Of a DNA stretch of 64,000 nucleotides, positions 45,181-56,769 are shown in pieces. The stretch comes from Patiria miniata (lineage: Eukaryota > Echinodermata > Asteroidea > Valvatida > Asterinidae), in assembly GCF_015706575.1 (NCBI RefSeq), contig NW_024037048.1, forward strand, positions 16,199,512 through 16,263,511, given 5' to 3'. The notes beneath the pieces are model-generated. The model saw only the letters and a list, made by a program, of their open reading frames with translations. It was not told the origin of the DNA and did no database searches. Position numbers and translations under genes: made by a program. The stretch's first letter is position 1. Every line of letters begins with the position of its first letter.

Positions 45181-45247
45181 CTTTTGCTTGCTTTTTCTTT
45201 TTGTAGTCAAAGTCAAGACATCGCCCCTGCAACTTCTTCCAATGGTG
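45181..45247 (-). CDS. SH3GL: Endophilin A BAR exon (HHWKKLQGRC), copy Y
   Basis: A 67-nt exon, acceptor TTGTTTTTTTCAG, donor AAAG/GTAGGCGA. It reads HHWKKLQGRCLDFDYKKKKQ then AK, the conserved endophilin A continuation after DLKEI (family H-H-x-K-K-L-x-G-R-R-L-D-F-D-x-K). Two usually invariant arginines are changed, to W and C, both by C-to-T at CpG on the coding strand; copy X still has R at both. The exon begins on a codon boundary, matching the ends of 2a and 2b. The next exon is not found downstream, where the Penelope-like element and the SLC12 gene lie. Confidence 0.85.
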
Positions 45248-45479
45248 CTGAAAAAAACAAATATTGGGGAGACAAATAAACTTATTGTTTGACAAGAGAC
45301 ATTTGCACATTGCTGTAAGGCTCCTTATATAAATTATGGGTCAAAGTGTGACAATTTTCGAGTTCCTGTTATCTCTGAACATGTCATTTGCCGTTCAAGT
45401 ATCATTAAGAATGACTTCAACAATTTGTTGGGTAGGTTGTCTGCTTCACATAATCACTCTTGGTGGACGACTGCATTAA

Positions 45480-45869
45480 CCCTAACCTTCCCAAATCCTC
45501 CAAAATCCTCTTTGCAAAATGGAGGATTTTGCAGGATTGAGGCTGTTTAATTGGCAAAAATGTGTGGCTGATTTTGCAGGATGCAGTGTGTCAAGGTCTT
45601 GGGCCGGGCCTTATGTTTGTTTATGCTCAGCTGTGCATAAATTATACTTGAAGTCCTCCGCACTGCTCCAGGATGTCACTGGCTCAGCCTCAACATATTG
45701 ACAGTGATTGCTGGAGGATTTGGCAGGATTGAGGCAGTGGTCACCCCTCCAAGGATCACATTCAAGAAATAACGGAGGATTTTGCAGGATTGAGGCTGCA
45801 TGCAATTTTGACATGGAGGCAGTTGGAGGATTTTGCAGCATCATCGCAAAAATGCCCAGGGAGTTAGGG
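45480..45869. mobile_element. Non-autonomous TTAA-flanked element, copy Y
   Basis: Counterpart of 7,226-7,611. TTAA at 45,476-45,479 and 45,870-45,873, ends CCCTAACC and its reverse complement (better kept than in X). Same 85-base direct repeats outside. Confidence 0.65.
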
Positions 45870-46204
45870 TTAAGAATGACTTTAAACAATTTTGTATTCG
45901 TTGTGTAGGTAGTTTGCTATTCATAATCACCCTTGGAGGACGACTGCATTAAGGAGTGCATCAGAATTATAAAATCACAGATGTCAGATGTAACAGAGAC
46001 AGGAAAAAAGTGGACCCCAAATTTATCGAATGACCCAAAGTACACAGCATAAGTTACAACCCAAATCAACCAGTAATCGATCACTGGTCTTCTATCAATT
46101 TTTTTCCAGATTGGCCACAATTTGTGCTTGAATGGCTGTGCAACACAGTCCTGCTTCTATCAAAATCAACCAAATTCTGTCAGATTCTGTAAGATGGAAC
46201 TCAC

Positions 46205-46339
46205 GTTGATCTCCTTCAGATCTTTGTTCTTGAGATGATCCAGGGGGATCCAGGAAGTTCTGTCTGACGTTCAGATCGAAGGCGTCCTTGACTTCAGAAA
46301 GTTGCCTCAGTGATTCTCCCATCTCGACCATCGTCGTAG
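46205..46339 (-). pseudogene. SH3GL: Endophilin A BAR exon 2a, frameshifted, copy Y
   Basis: 135 nt with intact borders (acceptor GGATACAG, donor GTGAGTTCC). The frame reads [32 protein letters not shown] and then, after one extra base in a run of five C (coding strand), shifts to [13 protein letters not shown]. Copy X has four C and is intact. Because the lesion is in a homopolymer, a sequencing error must be excluded. Confidence 0.85.
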
Positions 46340-46813
46340 CTGTATCCAAAAAATAACCAAAACAATTTTTATTTTTTTTTAATGATACCTATAAAAAACA
46401 ACATTTTATTGTTCTGTTGTTTCCACCAAAACTAAACAGCTGTGCTAAGTATACCCTGGGAGCTGAGATTGTCTATGAAATGCATGGTCTATGAAATGCA
46501 TTATTAGACAGAGTAAAAAAAAAACCCGGTTTCCCGTCTGTTTTTTTTTTCTCCACCATGAGGTGAGGTATATGTTTTCATCGGCCTTGGTTTGTCTGTG
46601 AACAGGATAACTCAGGATAAATGCGGAGGCACTAGGCTCACGTGAATCGCGCACTCCGGACTCCTTCGACCAAAACATTTGCGAGCCTCGTCTTTAAGAA
46701 CGCGTGCACGTAGTCGTGGCGCGACCTCAAAAATGGCTTCTAATTTTGTTCGCCGGATTACTCTAGATGAGAATGTAATTTCCAGTAACCCTGTTTAACC
46801 CTTCTGTTAGTGA

Positions 46814-46940
46814 GCATAAGCCATGTCTGAATGACATGGCTACGACTAGCACTAGCCCACATGGGAAGTGGCTTCATCTGCTTCCATAGGTGCAACTAAT
46901 GTATTAGCCGTAGCCACTTCATTCTGACATGGCTTTACGC
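46814..46940. mobile_element. Short foldback element, copy Y
   Basis: Counterpart of 8,557-8,683, same place between exons 2a and 2b and nearly the same sequence. Confidence 0.65.
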
Positions 46941-47060
46941 TTTTCCATTTTCCCTAATTTGTGCTTGAATTTCCCCGAAAGTGGCTGTGCAACACAGTCC
47001 TGATTCTATCAGAATCAACCGCATAATGGGTGATGTTAGATTTTGTAAGATGGAACTCAC

Positions 47061-47194
47061 GTTGATCTCCTTCAGATCTTTGTTCTTGAGATGATCCAGG
47101 GGATCCAAAAAGTTCTGTCTGACGTTCAGATCGAAGGCGTCCTTGACTTCAGAAAGTTGCCTCAGTGATTCTTCCCTCTGGACCATCGCCGTAC
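47061..47194 (-). CDS. SH3GL: Endophilin A BAR exon 2b, intact, copy Y
   Basis: 134 nt, acceptor GGATACAG, donor GTGAGTTCC, reading [45 protein letters not shown]. It differs from 2a mainly at its start (MVQREES against MVEIGES), which is the beginning of BAR helix 2. Entry and exit phases equal those of 2a, so the two are interchangeable; using both would shift the frame (268 nt). Confidence 0.87.
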
Positions 47195-47279
47195 CTGTAT
47201 CCAAACAAAAACAAAAACATAACAAAATCCATCTTTTTATAATACCTATCACAGGAATGATTTTATTGTGTTAATACAA

Positions 47280-47395
47280 AGCCCATTGATTGGGCTCTCA
47301 TATCCTAGATTTGGAAAGTGCTACAGGCAAAACTTCATTCAAAAATTGGTCCTGCCATTTGGGTTTCGTCTTTTTTGACTCACCTGTATATTGCA
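47280..47395. mobile_element. Right arm of the TA-flanked MITE, copy Y
   Basis: Matches the last 105 bases of 9,625-10,128, ending TTTTTTGACTCACCTG/TA. The left arm and centre are missing, so copy Y suffered a deletion that removed about 970 bases present in X. Confidence 0.7.
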
Positions 47396-47639
47396 AATGT
47401 AGGCCTATGCATTTATAAATAAAAAAAAAATAAAAAAATAAAAGGCAGCGGGCAGGTACGAGAAACTGGTTTATTTCTTCACTTGGCCTTGCATATCTGA
47501 AGTGCTGGGCCCTACATAAATCACACAATACTCATGGTACTATGTTGGTGGATTGGAACACTGATTAGAGCACCTTTTTGAGAGCTTTTTGATCAGTCTA
47601 CCACAGAAGGAAAGAGAATACATCTTGAAGCTTGCTCAC

Positions 47640-47765
47640 CAAACGTCGAATCTTCTCCTAATTCTCTGCCGTTCTTCAGCATGACTTCTCCCAGGAATCC
47701 TACGGGTTGTTGAGGCTTGGTTCCTCCCTTGTTCTGACCACGGACTTTGCTCATGGCTCTGGAGA
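47640..47765 (-). CDS. SH3GL: Endophilin A BAR exon (MSKVRGQ), copy Y
   Basis: Counterpart of 10,389-10,514: same length, same splice borders and the same protein sequence. The near absence of changes shows either a recent duplication or recent gene conversion. Confidence 0.88.
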
Positions 47766-48394
47766 CTGTTCAGGAAAGACAATACGATTGATTAGGGTCA
47801 GCACACAAATAGAGGATCTATCTCTATTTGGTTTGTTTGAAGTGAATACTTAGACCTGATTCAAACCGGTGTTCTATAGTCACCCCAAACGTAATTATTC
47901 CAAAGGTTACAATTAAAGGTAATATACGACATTTGCAAACATCAACAAACAAAACTACCAAATTATTATGAAATACTTTACTTGACTGTAGGTGAACGAC
48001 AGTCTCAGACATCCTGTGAAATCATGGCACCTGGTGTGCTGTCATTTTTAAGAAAAGTGGAATTTTTGTATTGATTTCAAAAGATGGTCGGCCGACCATC
48101 ATTGGAAGAATCTGATTTGTCCAAATAGTGCCCCAATTTACCCAATTTATTTAGTCCACATTTTTTTGCAAGCGGTTACACATCCGTGAATGGATGCAAG
48201 CCAGCTAGTCTGGTTCCCTGAGCTCAGGGAACATCACAAGATCCGGCCCAAGACCTTGACACAGTGCATCCTCATAAATCAGGCACACATTTTTGCCATA
48301 TAGCCTCAATCCTGCAAAAGCCTACATTTTGCAAATAGGATTTTGGAGGATTTGGGAAGGTTAGCGTCAATGATGTTTCAATTTTGGTTCTTAC

Positions 48395-48467
48395 CTGGAT
48401 TGGGCTGAAGGTATTCTATTGTCTTGTTCACCAAATCATCCACTGTGTGACCTGTCACGTCAATTTT
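48395..48467 (-). CDS. SH3GL: Endophilin A BAR exon (KIDVT...LQPNP), copy Y
   Basis: Counterpart of 11,150-11,222, with the same phases and borders. One codon differs: ATA-AAA-TAC in X against ATA-GAA-TAC here, giving K-to-E in NKTIEYLQPNP, which is the family consensus (T-I-E-Y-L-Q-P-N-P). Confidence 0.87.
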
Positions 48468-48897
48468 CTAATGAAAAAAAAAATACATTACCCAAAGACA
48501 ATGAAAAGAATTCAATAAGCATAAATAATGTCAAGCAATATTTACTAATACTACATGTGTTAAAACTTTTTTCGCTATGGCAGGAGAGATTCTTACCCTG
48601 GACTCCGTTGCGTGTACACAACAGAGTCCAACCTGGGCTAGGACTAGGGCTAAGTTACACTTACAGCAGACAGGGCTCTGGAGTGCTCTGAAACGTGCAA
48701 AACAAAACGGGCAAAGAAAATGTCCTCAGTATTTCACCAACCAAGTTTGGATACTCAATTCAATTTTTAAAGGAGATTTTTCTTCAATATTTTGCACATG
48801 AGAGGGAAGTCAAGTGATTTCAAAATGGGACTACATACTAGACTGGTACATGTCCAACGATCATGACCATATGGTCCAACTATTTGAAAAGACTGAC

Positions 48898-48931
48898 CTC
48901 TTCATTCAGTGTCAATAGTCTGGTGGCTTGA
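48898..48931 (-). CDS. Possible upstream endophilin micro-exon, copy Y
   Basis: Counterpart of 11,638-11,671, reading QATRLLTLNEE with conserved borders. Same caution applies: short, weakly family-like, and not joined to any visible first exon. Confidence 0.4.
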
Positions 48932-49149
48932 CTACGGAGAAATGTGTAGTAAATTGAGACTAGTTCCCGCTTCATGCCACATGTTTCTTAAATTCTTTTG
49001 GCATGGTTGATTGATGCAGTACTGAAGCTGTGTTGGACTGGTTGTTTCAGGTGCCAGTCTTTTTTCTTGCTTTGCATGTTTTCAATACCATAAGTTTTAG
49101 GACTCTCATACACAGTATTGAGAGTCCCAAGTTTTCGGACTACACTTAC

Positions 49150-50060
49150 AGTAGTCCAAGTAACTTGGACCATGCTTGGACCCAACTTATCGTCTTTTTA
49201 ACATTCAGATTTCACCCTCAAAATGGCCTCCCAATTACTAGATAGGCCACCTGAGGTACAAATAGACATCGATGATTAAGATGGTTGTACTGAAGTTTAT
49301 TTACGATCCGGAAGAAAAGTGAAATTTCCCGTTCAATTCTGAGAGCTCCCCTCGCGATCATGAACACGTTAAATTTCCGACTCGTGTTAATGTTTGAACG
49401 ACGTGATGTAGTCTTCATGCCCAGCGTACATTCAATGGTCCCCATATCCCGAGTGCGATTCCGTTACCGAGCGCGAAGCATCGATTATGATAATGAGTAG
49501 ACTGGATCTCGCTTGTGAACACAAGTGGATTTCAAATGGTATAAGACAATCGGGAACTAGCTTGAACTGGTTTCCGCCCATAAAAGCTGTCCTAGTTCCC
49601 GACTCTCTATTAGGCCAAAAAAAAAGAATATGACTCTACCGTTTTCTTCATATATCATCTCAATGAAGGACAGTCATTGCAAAAATGATGATAAGACATG
49701 AATCTGGGACAAGAAACATTTCCAATTTCAATGTTAGGAAATACTTCAATTTTCTTGACTCACCATAGACTTTGTAACGCTGAAGTGGCGTCAGGTTGCA
49801 ACATTCTTTCCATGTCTGCTGCCCATTGGAGATCAACCTGCTATCTTGCATCTTGCATCACTGGCTGCTCATGGCATGCACGTCATCAATTTCTATGAAA
49901 ACCGTAGGATAACAGAAAGGCCCTTTTATCTGTATCTGTATGGTTACGTTGCAGAAGCCTATTCAGGCATTATCGCAACGGAGTATAGGTACTCAAGGCG
50001 CTGGCAGTTATGTCTATTATTAGATGAATGAAGTACATGAGAAATATGAGACCCATTATG
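49150..50060. other. No recognisable gene
   Basis: Copy Y sequence without a match in X. A minus-strand stretch at about 49,764-49,842 could be an exon (donor TATG/GTGAGTC) but its acceptor lacks a pyrimidine tract. Confidence 0.4.
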
Positions 50061-50069
50061 TAGCACCTT

Positions 50070-50333
50070 TTATTGGTTTAATATAAGTTGCTGCGGCCAC
50101 TGTCAGGACACCTGGGCGAACCCCTTCTCTTAGCGAACACGTCTTTAACGTGCATTCATAATACAACACACGGGCCTACGGTTTTACGTCCCATCCAAAC
50201 ACGCCAAAGGACGAAGCAAGAATGGTCAAGTGCCTTGCTTAAGCACAAGTGTCCGCCGGCGGGCTCCAACCCACGTCACTGTTGCCTCTGAAACCACGGG
50301 ACATGAGTCCGGTGCTCTTAAATGCTAGGCCAT
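50070..50333 (-). mobile_element. tRNA-headed SINE with Deu-like body
   Basis: On the minus strand the head reads TGGCCTAGCATTTAAGAGCA (box A-like) and GTGGGTTGGAGCCC (box B-like), about as far apart as in a tRNA. The body contains CTTGCTTCGTCCTTTGG, ATGGGACGTAAAACCGTAGG and GCACGTTAAAGA, phrases typical of the Deu domain found in deuterostome SINEs. Absent from copy X. Confidence 0.7.
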
Positions 50334-50439
50334 GACATTCCATTTATTAACGGCTAAATAAAGCGTGAGTTGGTATTTGCTGGACGTGTACTAAAGGAGC
50401 AATTCTTCCGAAAATTGAGGACTGTCCATGCAAACTCAA

Positions 50440-51131
50440 ACAAGGCCTAGCCTAGCCCTAGGCCTAACTTAACTGACATTTTTTTTGCCAGCCATGCCAG
50501 CATAATTTATTACTTTTTTATTAGTCAGAATGGGACAAAACTATACGTTCACGTTACAAGTGTCTTACTACGCTGATCTTGAATAACTGCTCCACAAGAA
50601 TCCTGTATTTTATTCTGAAATTTACCTTTCCCCAAAACGAGTTGGTAAGGGGGCGAGTTGGTAACTGTATGGTCAGTAGAGGGCGCTGTTTTGTTTTTCA
50701 ATAGAGTGCGCTATTTATTGGATCACAAATTAGCTGTTTATGTATATCAATAGAGGGAGCTCTTCAAATTTTCAACAGAGGGCGCTATATCAGACAAGTA
50801 GAATGGCATAACCGGAATTAAGTGATCAGTTTATAGTTGCTTGCCCGTGCAATTTTTTTAGTTTTGACAATAAAAAATACATTTTGTTTTCAAATTTCTT
50901 TTTTTCTAGCAATATGAAAGCTTTGCACTTTGTAATGATGGAGACATCTATCGAAACGATCCGCCCACGTAACTTTAATTAGAGAATTTTGATGTTACAA
51001 AAATTTTGAACTATTTAAGAGCCCAATAAATCCCTCGAATCTAAAATAAAGCTTATAATTTTTTTCTCTGACGGCGTGAAACGTCCGAGAGCGAAATAGA
51101 AAATCAAGTGGTTACATTGTTTAAACTAGTA
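50440..51131. repeat. Duplicated non-coding block with GAGGGCGC motifs, copy Y
   Basis: Counterpart of 13,101-13,977. Lacks about 170 bases that X has at the GAGTTGGTAA repeat, probably by recombination between the two GAGTTGGTAAGG copies. Confidence 0.75.
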
Positions 51132-52985
51132 AGCTTCGAAGTGCGCCACGTTAGGGAACACGACTATATAGGAAGGGAAAGACTCACCAAAACAGTTGAC
51201 TAAATGACACTCAAAATTGACATTCTGATATTTCTTGGCACATCTGAACATTTGGCAATGACACCTTCTTGAATATGAGCAGGTTTAATTTTGTGGAAAG
51301 AGGGCAGGGCTTTGATTTATGAGGGAAATTCAGGGGTAAAAGACGACAATGACAACCAGAAAACAGACTCAAAAACCAAGAAGGCAAACGTGAAAGCTCG
51401 CTGCGATGAAAGCTCGATGCTGATTGGCTGATGAAAAATAAACATCTTAGGCCCTATTTATTTTTAGTCTGGTTCCCAAAAGATTCAGGGGTACGGTACA
51501 ACTGTAGAATGCAGGGCCACTTTACTCTACATCCTCGCCTCCGTACGGCTGCGTGGAGGCGTGGAGCCGCAGTCGACCTACCTCCGAAAATCGATTGCCG
51601 CAGTCGACCTACCTCCGAAAATCGATCGTGGAGTCGTGGGATCAAAATAAGGACAGCGCATAAAAATATAAAACAGCACACCGTGTAAACTCAATGGCGC
51701 CCCCAATCACCAATCAGTAGACTTGTCACAGTAATTTTCTTCTCCTTGCGGGGAAGGGCAGGGTTTTAAGAAATCATCCTGCACTGCTGCAGGGATATAG
51801 TCTTTCAAAGTTTAATCAACTTGAACGTTACAGGGAAAATATCAGACTTTATTCAGGGGATGTTTTGGTAAAACATTAACTATGAAAAAAAATTTGAGAT
51901 TATATAATGTAAAGACCACAATTCCCACATACCGCGATAATAGGGAGTCCACCTCCATTCGCACATTCTCCGAGCATGTCTATTTTCACAGGCATTTGAA
52001 AAGGAAGAGTTATGCAATATTACAAACAAGAAACGTGATAATACGGCGTTCCATCCTACATGCTTACTGGCACTGCCAGCATCCTACTGTCTGAAAAAAC
52101 ACCAAGGATATTTCATTAAATGTCCAGAACTCCAGGTATGGAATCTTTCCGGAGTATTTTTTAACCCTAACCCACCTCACTCCTCCAAAATCCTCCCGGC
52201 GGTTTTGGAGGATTCTAGAGGACTGAGGATGAATGGTGATTGAATCAAATGAGGATTCTGGAGGATTGAGGATGGATGGATAACCAACGCCAAATCCTTC
52301 AAAATAATCAGACAGTCCTGCCACAAAATGCATTCGTTCTCAATCCTCCAGAATCCTCATGTGCTTCAATCACCATTCATAAATACCTCAGACAGTTTAG
52401 CTATTCCTATTGGTCGAGAGCCCGTCACGTGGCCGGTCTTAAACGGATGATAAAGACATGGCTAGCTGGTCTTCAACACTTTTCCAGTGTCACAATAAAA
52501 TGTGGACTCCTAAAAATCCAGTGCCTCTTATCGTTTCATTGGTTCAACGTTCACAATCCTCACGTAGGCATGCGCAACACTACCAGGGAGTCAGAATTTT
52601 ATAGCTCTAAATTCAAGACGCAACGCGCCAGGTGCGTTCTGCGCGAAATCGCGCAGAACATGCTACGCGCGCGTCAATCTCCATAAAAGGGTTGTTTACA
52701 TCTTACTCGCCAGCTGAACACTCCATTATTTTGCAAGAGGGATGTTTCAAAAAGCATAAAGTGAATTTGTTAAACAAAATCGGGATGTTTTGAACGAATT
52801 ATATGATTTTTTCTTACCGAAAAGGTATTTATGAATGGGAATAAATATGTGCTCCGTCGGTATTTATCAGCACCCAGACTCTAAGTGGTCTTAAACAGAG
52901 TGATAAAAACCTCCGAAGCACACATTTATTCCCGATCCCTTATATTAATATAACCTCATATGTGGCGACCGTGCAGTATTCATAA
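51132..52985. other. No gene; small inverted repeats
   Basis: Starts with the reverse of TTCCCTAACGTGGCGCACTT. Contains a direct repeat of CGCAGTCGACCTACCTCCGA near 51,570-51,615; a partial relative of the TTAA element at 52,161-52,380 with inner inverted arms (52,232-52,269 and 52,340-52,377); a perfect hairpin at 52,636-52,659 (GTTCTGCGCG, AAAT, CGCGCAGAAC); and a foldback at about 52,838-52,937 (GGGAATAAATATGTGCTCCG). Not shared with copy X. Confidence 0.6.
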
Positions 52986-52989
52986 TGTA

Positions 52990-54100
52990 AGAGGCAACAC
53001 CGCACGGGCCACAAAATCCCCCGAAACCGCGTTCACTGGGCGTGATGTGGCGGTACTTGTGGAGCCGTCGACAGTTCAGTTTCAACGGGACACACACTGA
53101 AAACACAGCGCGGTGCTCACACGATTAATAGACCGCTGAAATATTGAATCATTCTGGAAGTCAAATTATGCATAATGATGCAGCGTGCACCATGCACAAA
53201 AATGTCCATTTACCAGGTTCACGCCGTGTGCGCTTCGTGTATGCTTTGTGCACGCATCCAGGACAGCTAAATTTGTTCTGATTCGCTGTTTCTACCAGTC
53301 AATATTTGTTGCATGTCTGATGTATTTTAACAAATGATTGAATTTACGAGTTTCCGAATGTCTCAGCGATTCCGTTTTGATGCTGGCCCAAAGCTGGCCC
53401 AACGTCGGCGCAGCGTTTACAGAAACACAGATATGGCCTGAAATGTGGAGAGTTCAATGCTGTTTTCTAAATGTGAGGGATATAGCACCGCACGGGCCAC
53501 AAAATCCCCTCAAACCGCGTTCACTGAGGGGTTGATGCGGTGCAATGTGTAGACCGCTCACCGTGCGTTATTCAATGGGAACGTGAAAACGGTGCGGTGT
53601 GAAGCGGGTGAAACGGCCACAATGCCGATGTTTCTGGACGGCCAATTTATTCAAAGCAATGCAGCGTGAACCACGCACGAAACACTTCACTTGCAAGGTT
53701 CACGCTCTGTGTGTTTTGTATGCGTAGGATCAGCTAACAATTTGTTCCAATTCACTGTTTCTGTATGGTATTTGTCTATTTGTGCAGCAAGAGTTCACAA
53801 ATACTTCCATTTTACAAGTTTCCGAATTTCTCAGTGAATTGGCTTTTTGATGGGCCCAACTATGAACTGATAGGCCTATTTGGTGCAGTTTACGCTGAGG
53901 CCACCGTGCAGTTTTCTAATGTAAGGGGACGCAACCACTCAGGCCACAAAACCGCGTTCGCTGAGGGCTATTGCGGATGACGGTTGATTTGTATTGAATT
54001 GAATGGGAAGTCGCCGCGGTTACACAGGCGATCGTGAACCGCCAGAATGCTGATTTTTCTGCATTGTGGGGCCTGGATCTTCTTTGCAAAGGACCCACAA
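52990..54100. repeat. Tandem repeat, period about 460 bp, two and a half units
   Basis: CACCGCACGGGCCACAAAATCCCC + AAACCGCGTTCACTG begins at about 53,000 and 53,486, with a shorter relative near 53,930. Each is followed by TTCTGG...AATGATGCAGCGTG and AGGTTCACGC..GTGTG. GC-richer than the surroundings, copy Y only. Confidence 0.75.
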
Positions 54101-54414
54101 AGTCGCTGATAAAGCACCAAAACGGAGGCACATGTATTCCCCACCCTCAGTGGAAGCCGCCCCCACCCCCGCCCCATTTTGAAAACCTGAATTACATTTA
54201 CTGTTGTAATAATACTTTTATTTTGCATTTAGTGCAGCCTTTGAAAAAAAAAAACGCACCCCAGGTGCCCTACCTCAAGTTAAACCCAAGCGTCTCCGCT
54301 GGCTTGAGTACGATTTAATTCCTCATATAATCCCGAATATATCCACACAATTTAATAGACTGAAGCGCCAACTGTACATTGAATGAATCACGGCCAAGTG
54401 TATACGTCACTTGT

Positions 54415-54667
54415 CTATCCACCAATCACAGTTTGTAGGTGACAAGTCGGTGACGACAAGTCGGTGACCACAAGTGAGTGGTCTGTGACTGACAGGCTGT
54501 GTGTGTCAATCATAAATTCCATATTTGGATGTGTCACCGACATCCATACAATATCCACCAATAAGAAGTGGCCATTTCAATCTCGGTGACTAGTTTTTAT
54601 GTTGACTTTATATAGTCTCAACGACATTAACACTGCTTTCGTATCATTAATATGAAGCGAGTCGGTG
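54415..54667 (+). promoter_or_regulatory. Octamer-rich proximal region, copy Y
   Basis: Counterpart of 24,261-24,497. The first TCGGTGAC is changed to TAGGTGAC and one internal copy to TCTCGGTGAC, the others and both CCAAT boxes are kept. Confidence 0.5.
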
Positions 54668-54750
54668 ATGTGTGATTGACAGCGTACAGGAGCCATGCAA
54701 TCACAATCCAGGTCCGAGTTTTTAGTCACTGCTCAGGAAATCGATGGCAC

Positions 54751-54851
54751 TATTTAAGACATGTGGGGCCGTCCACCCTTCATATCAACCACAGGTCACC
54801 TTCGGACGACAACCAGAGAGAGAACTGACTGCAAGAACAAGATTTTGCTCG
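54751..54851 (+). promoter_or_regulatory. Core promoter and non-coding exon 1, copy Y
   Basis: TATTTAAGAC at 54,751-54,760 and donor TTGCTCG/GTGAGTG (exon end 54,851). Nearly identical to 24,582-24,682, and again without an ATG. It would be the first exon of a second C1q gene whose coding exon lies beyond 64,000. Confidence 0.58.
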
Positions 54852-56378
54852 GTGAGTGTTTGAAACAATCATTTTTCCTCTGAAGAAATTTGTTGTTTTT
54901 GCACAATGTGTTTGAGTCAATGCGGGATTCAGATTTTGTTGAATGTTGCTGATTCAATGATTCTCCAAACAGCGAGCGCGGTGGTAGGCTTGATATTTTT
55001 CTCGTCTTTATGTGCTTGTGAAAATGTGGTAGCTTGAGGACTGAAACAATCCAAAGATTTTTATGAACAAATTGTTCTTTATCATTTCACTATGACTCTG
55101 ATACACGTCTGCTCACAGCAAAGCCAGCGCGCTAATTCCGATCCAGAAGTTGTGTCTTTTCCCAACGACCACTTTGGAGTTGATAAAGTATCGCGATAAT
55201 TTACAAATATGTTTGAAATTAACTTGTTCAGACGGGCTTTGTTTGTGCATAACATGCACTAATCAAAGCCCATATGAAAGAGTTAATTTCAAATACTTTT
55301 GTAAATTATCGAGCTATTTTATTTCAGCTCTTAATGTAAACAGTTGGTGCGGATGCAGACCACGGTTTTGTGAGGTCAAATTTCAAGGCAATAAAAATGA
55401 GGAATTCCTGTCTGGCAATATTTCCGCTACTACTTCCATTGTGCACTCTCATAAACAAATTGTCCAAATACTGACTGGTTTCTTTACTTCTTGAACAAAA
55501 ATCATTTGGCTTCTTGTCGATATGGATAATGCACTACGAAGTCACATTTATGGACTTTTTTTTATTTAGGTTCGACTGTTAGGTTGGACTGTTTTCTGAC
55601 CGCAGTTTTTCGCAAGTATAAAACATCAAGTTCCCTGCTGTGATTCAGAACAGTAAAGATGTATTGATCATTCAAAATAATATTTCAGAGGAACTACAAA
55701 TCGATGTTTTACTTTTTCGGTTTCAAAAAACAAGGCTCGCAAAACCTGGACTCTTTATAACCTGGCCAATATTTTTGGCACGATCAAGCACACTCTTACT
55801 TTTTGCCTCCCTTTTTCCTATTGACTTTATCGTCTAAATTTTCAAACATGAAATCCTAGTGCAATGTACTCACATTATTTCCGGATATCACTCAAACTCA
55901 ATCAGAATGAAAAGTTATGCGGAAGTTGGCCACGGAAGAACGTATACAGGTATCCGGACATCTCATTATTACTTGTGGATATTCTCAATGCCTTTGAACT
56001 TTGTTGTTCAACTGGCATTTTGCAATAGTTCACAGTGCGCCATTCCGGTTTCATCAAGTTACTTTTAAGCATTGCAGGATAAAAGTGTCACTGGTCAGAA
56101 TAGACTAGAGGGCGCAAATACAAACGCACTGGATCATGATGATGCACACAGTTTTATACAAGTTCAATAGCTGGATGCATTTTGTAGAATTCATGGATAG
56201 ATTTGATTTTTTGGAGAACGCATTTGAGATAAATAGTCAACCCAAATTACAGTTTCACTGTACAGACATTTTTTGGCCGTATTGTACTTGTGGAATTCAG
56301 CCATGCCTCCCCACCAGACTCCAAGTTATCTCCAAGAGGATTTTTAATGACTCATATTTTTTATGGTATTTTTTTCAG

Positions 56379-56439
56379 CCAGCAATCCGCTCAAGTGTTG
56401 AGGAGTGCTTCCGCGAGAGAATTCAAGAACTGTGCTTAG
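56379..56439 (+). other. Candidate non-coding cassette exon 1 (61 nt), copy Y
   Basis: Counterpart of 26,219-26,279; acceptor TTTTTTTCAG and donor TTAG/GTGAGTG intact, few base changes, no ATG. Confidence 0.55.
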
Positions 56440-56769
56440 GTGAGTGTCTGTTATTTGACATTTTTTTTCATTCAAGCATCAGAATTGAGCAGCAATTTGG
56501 TAGGAGATAATATCTTTTTTTCTGTGCATTAAATCTTTTTGGTCAAATTTAAAAACAAGAAAACGTCATTCGACATTGTTTTGCCAAACGTTCCTCAACG
56601 TAGCTTTTCGATCGTTCCCTTTTTGTTCACAGTGTTTGAATCAACATGTGGTTTAATTCTGAAGTTTATTGCTAAAAAAATGTCAAACATCGTGAGCGGT
56701 AGAAGCTGGATATTTCTCCGCTGTTTCTGAGTTTCTGTGTTAATCGCGTCAACGCAGCTTGTGAAATAT

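Noticed and set aside
49764..49842. Possible minus-strand exon reading QVDLQWAADMERMLQPDATS
   Set aside because: Good donor and plausible protein, but no pyrimidine tract at the acceptor and no neighbouring exon to join; kept only as a lead.
50251..50333. tRNA gene
   Set aside because: Box A- and B-like sequences are present but no clean cloverleaf; it is the head of a SINE.
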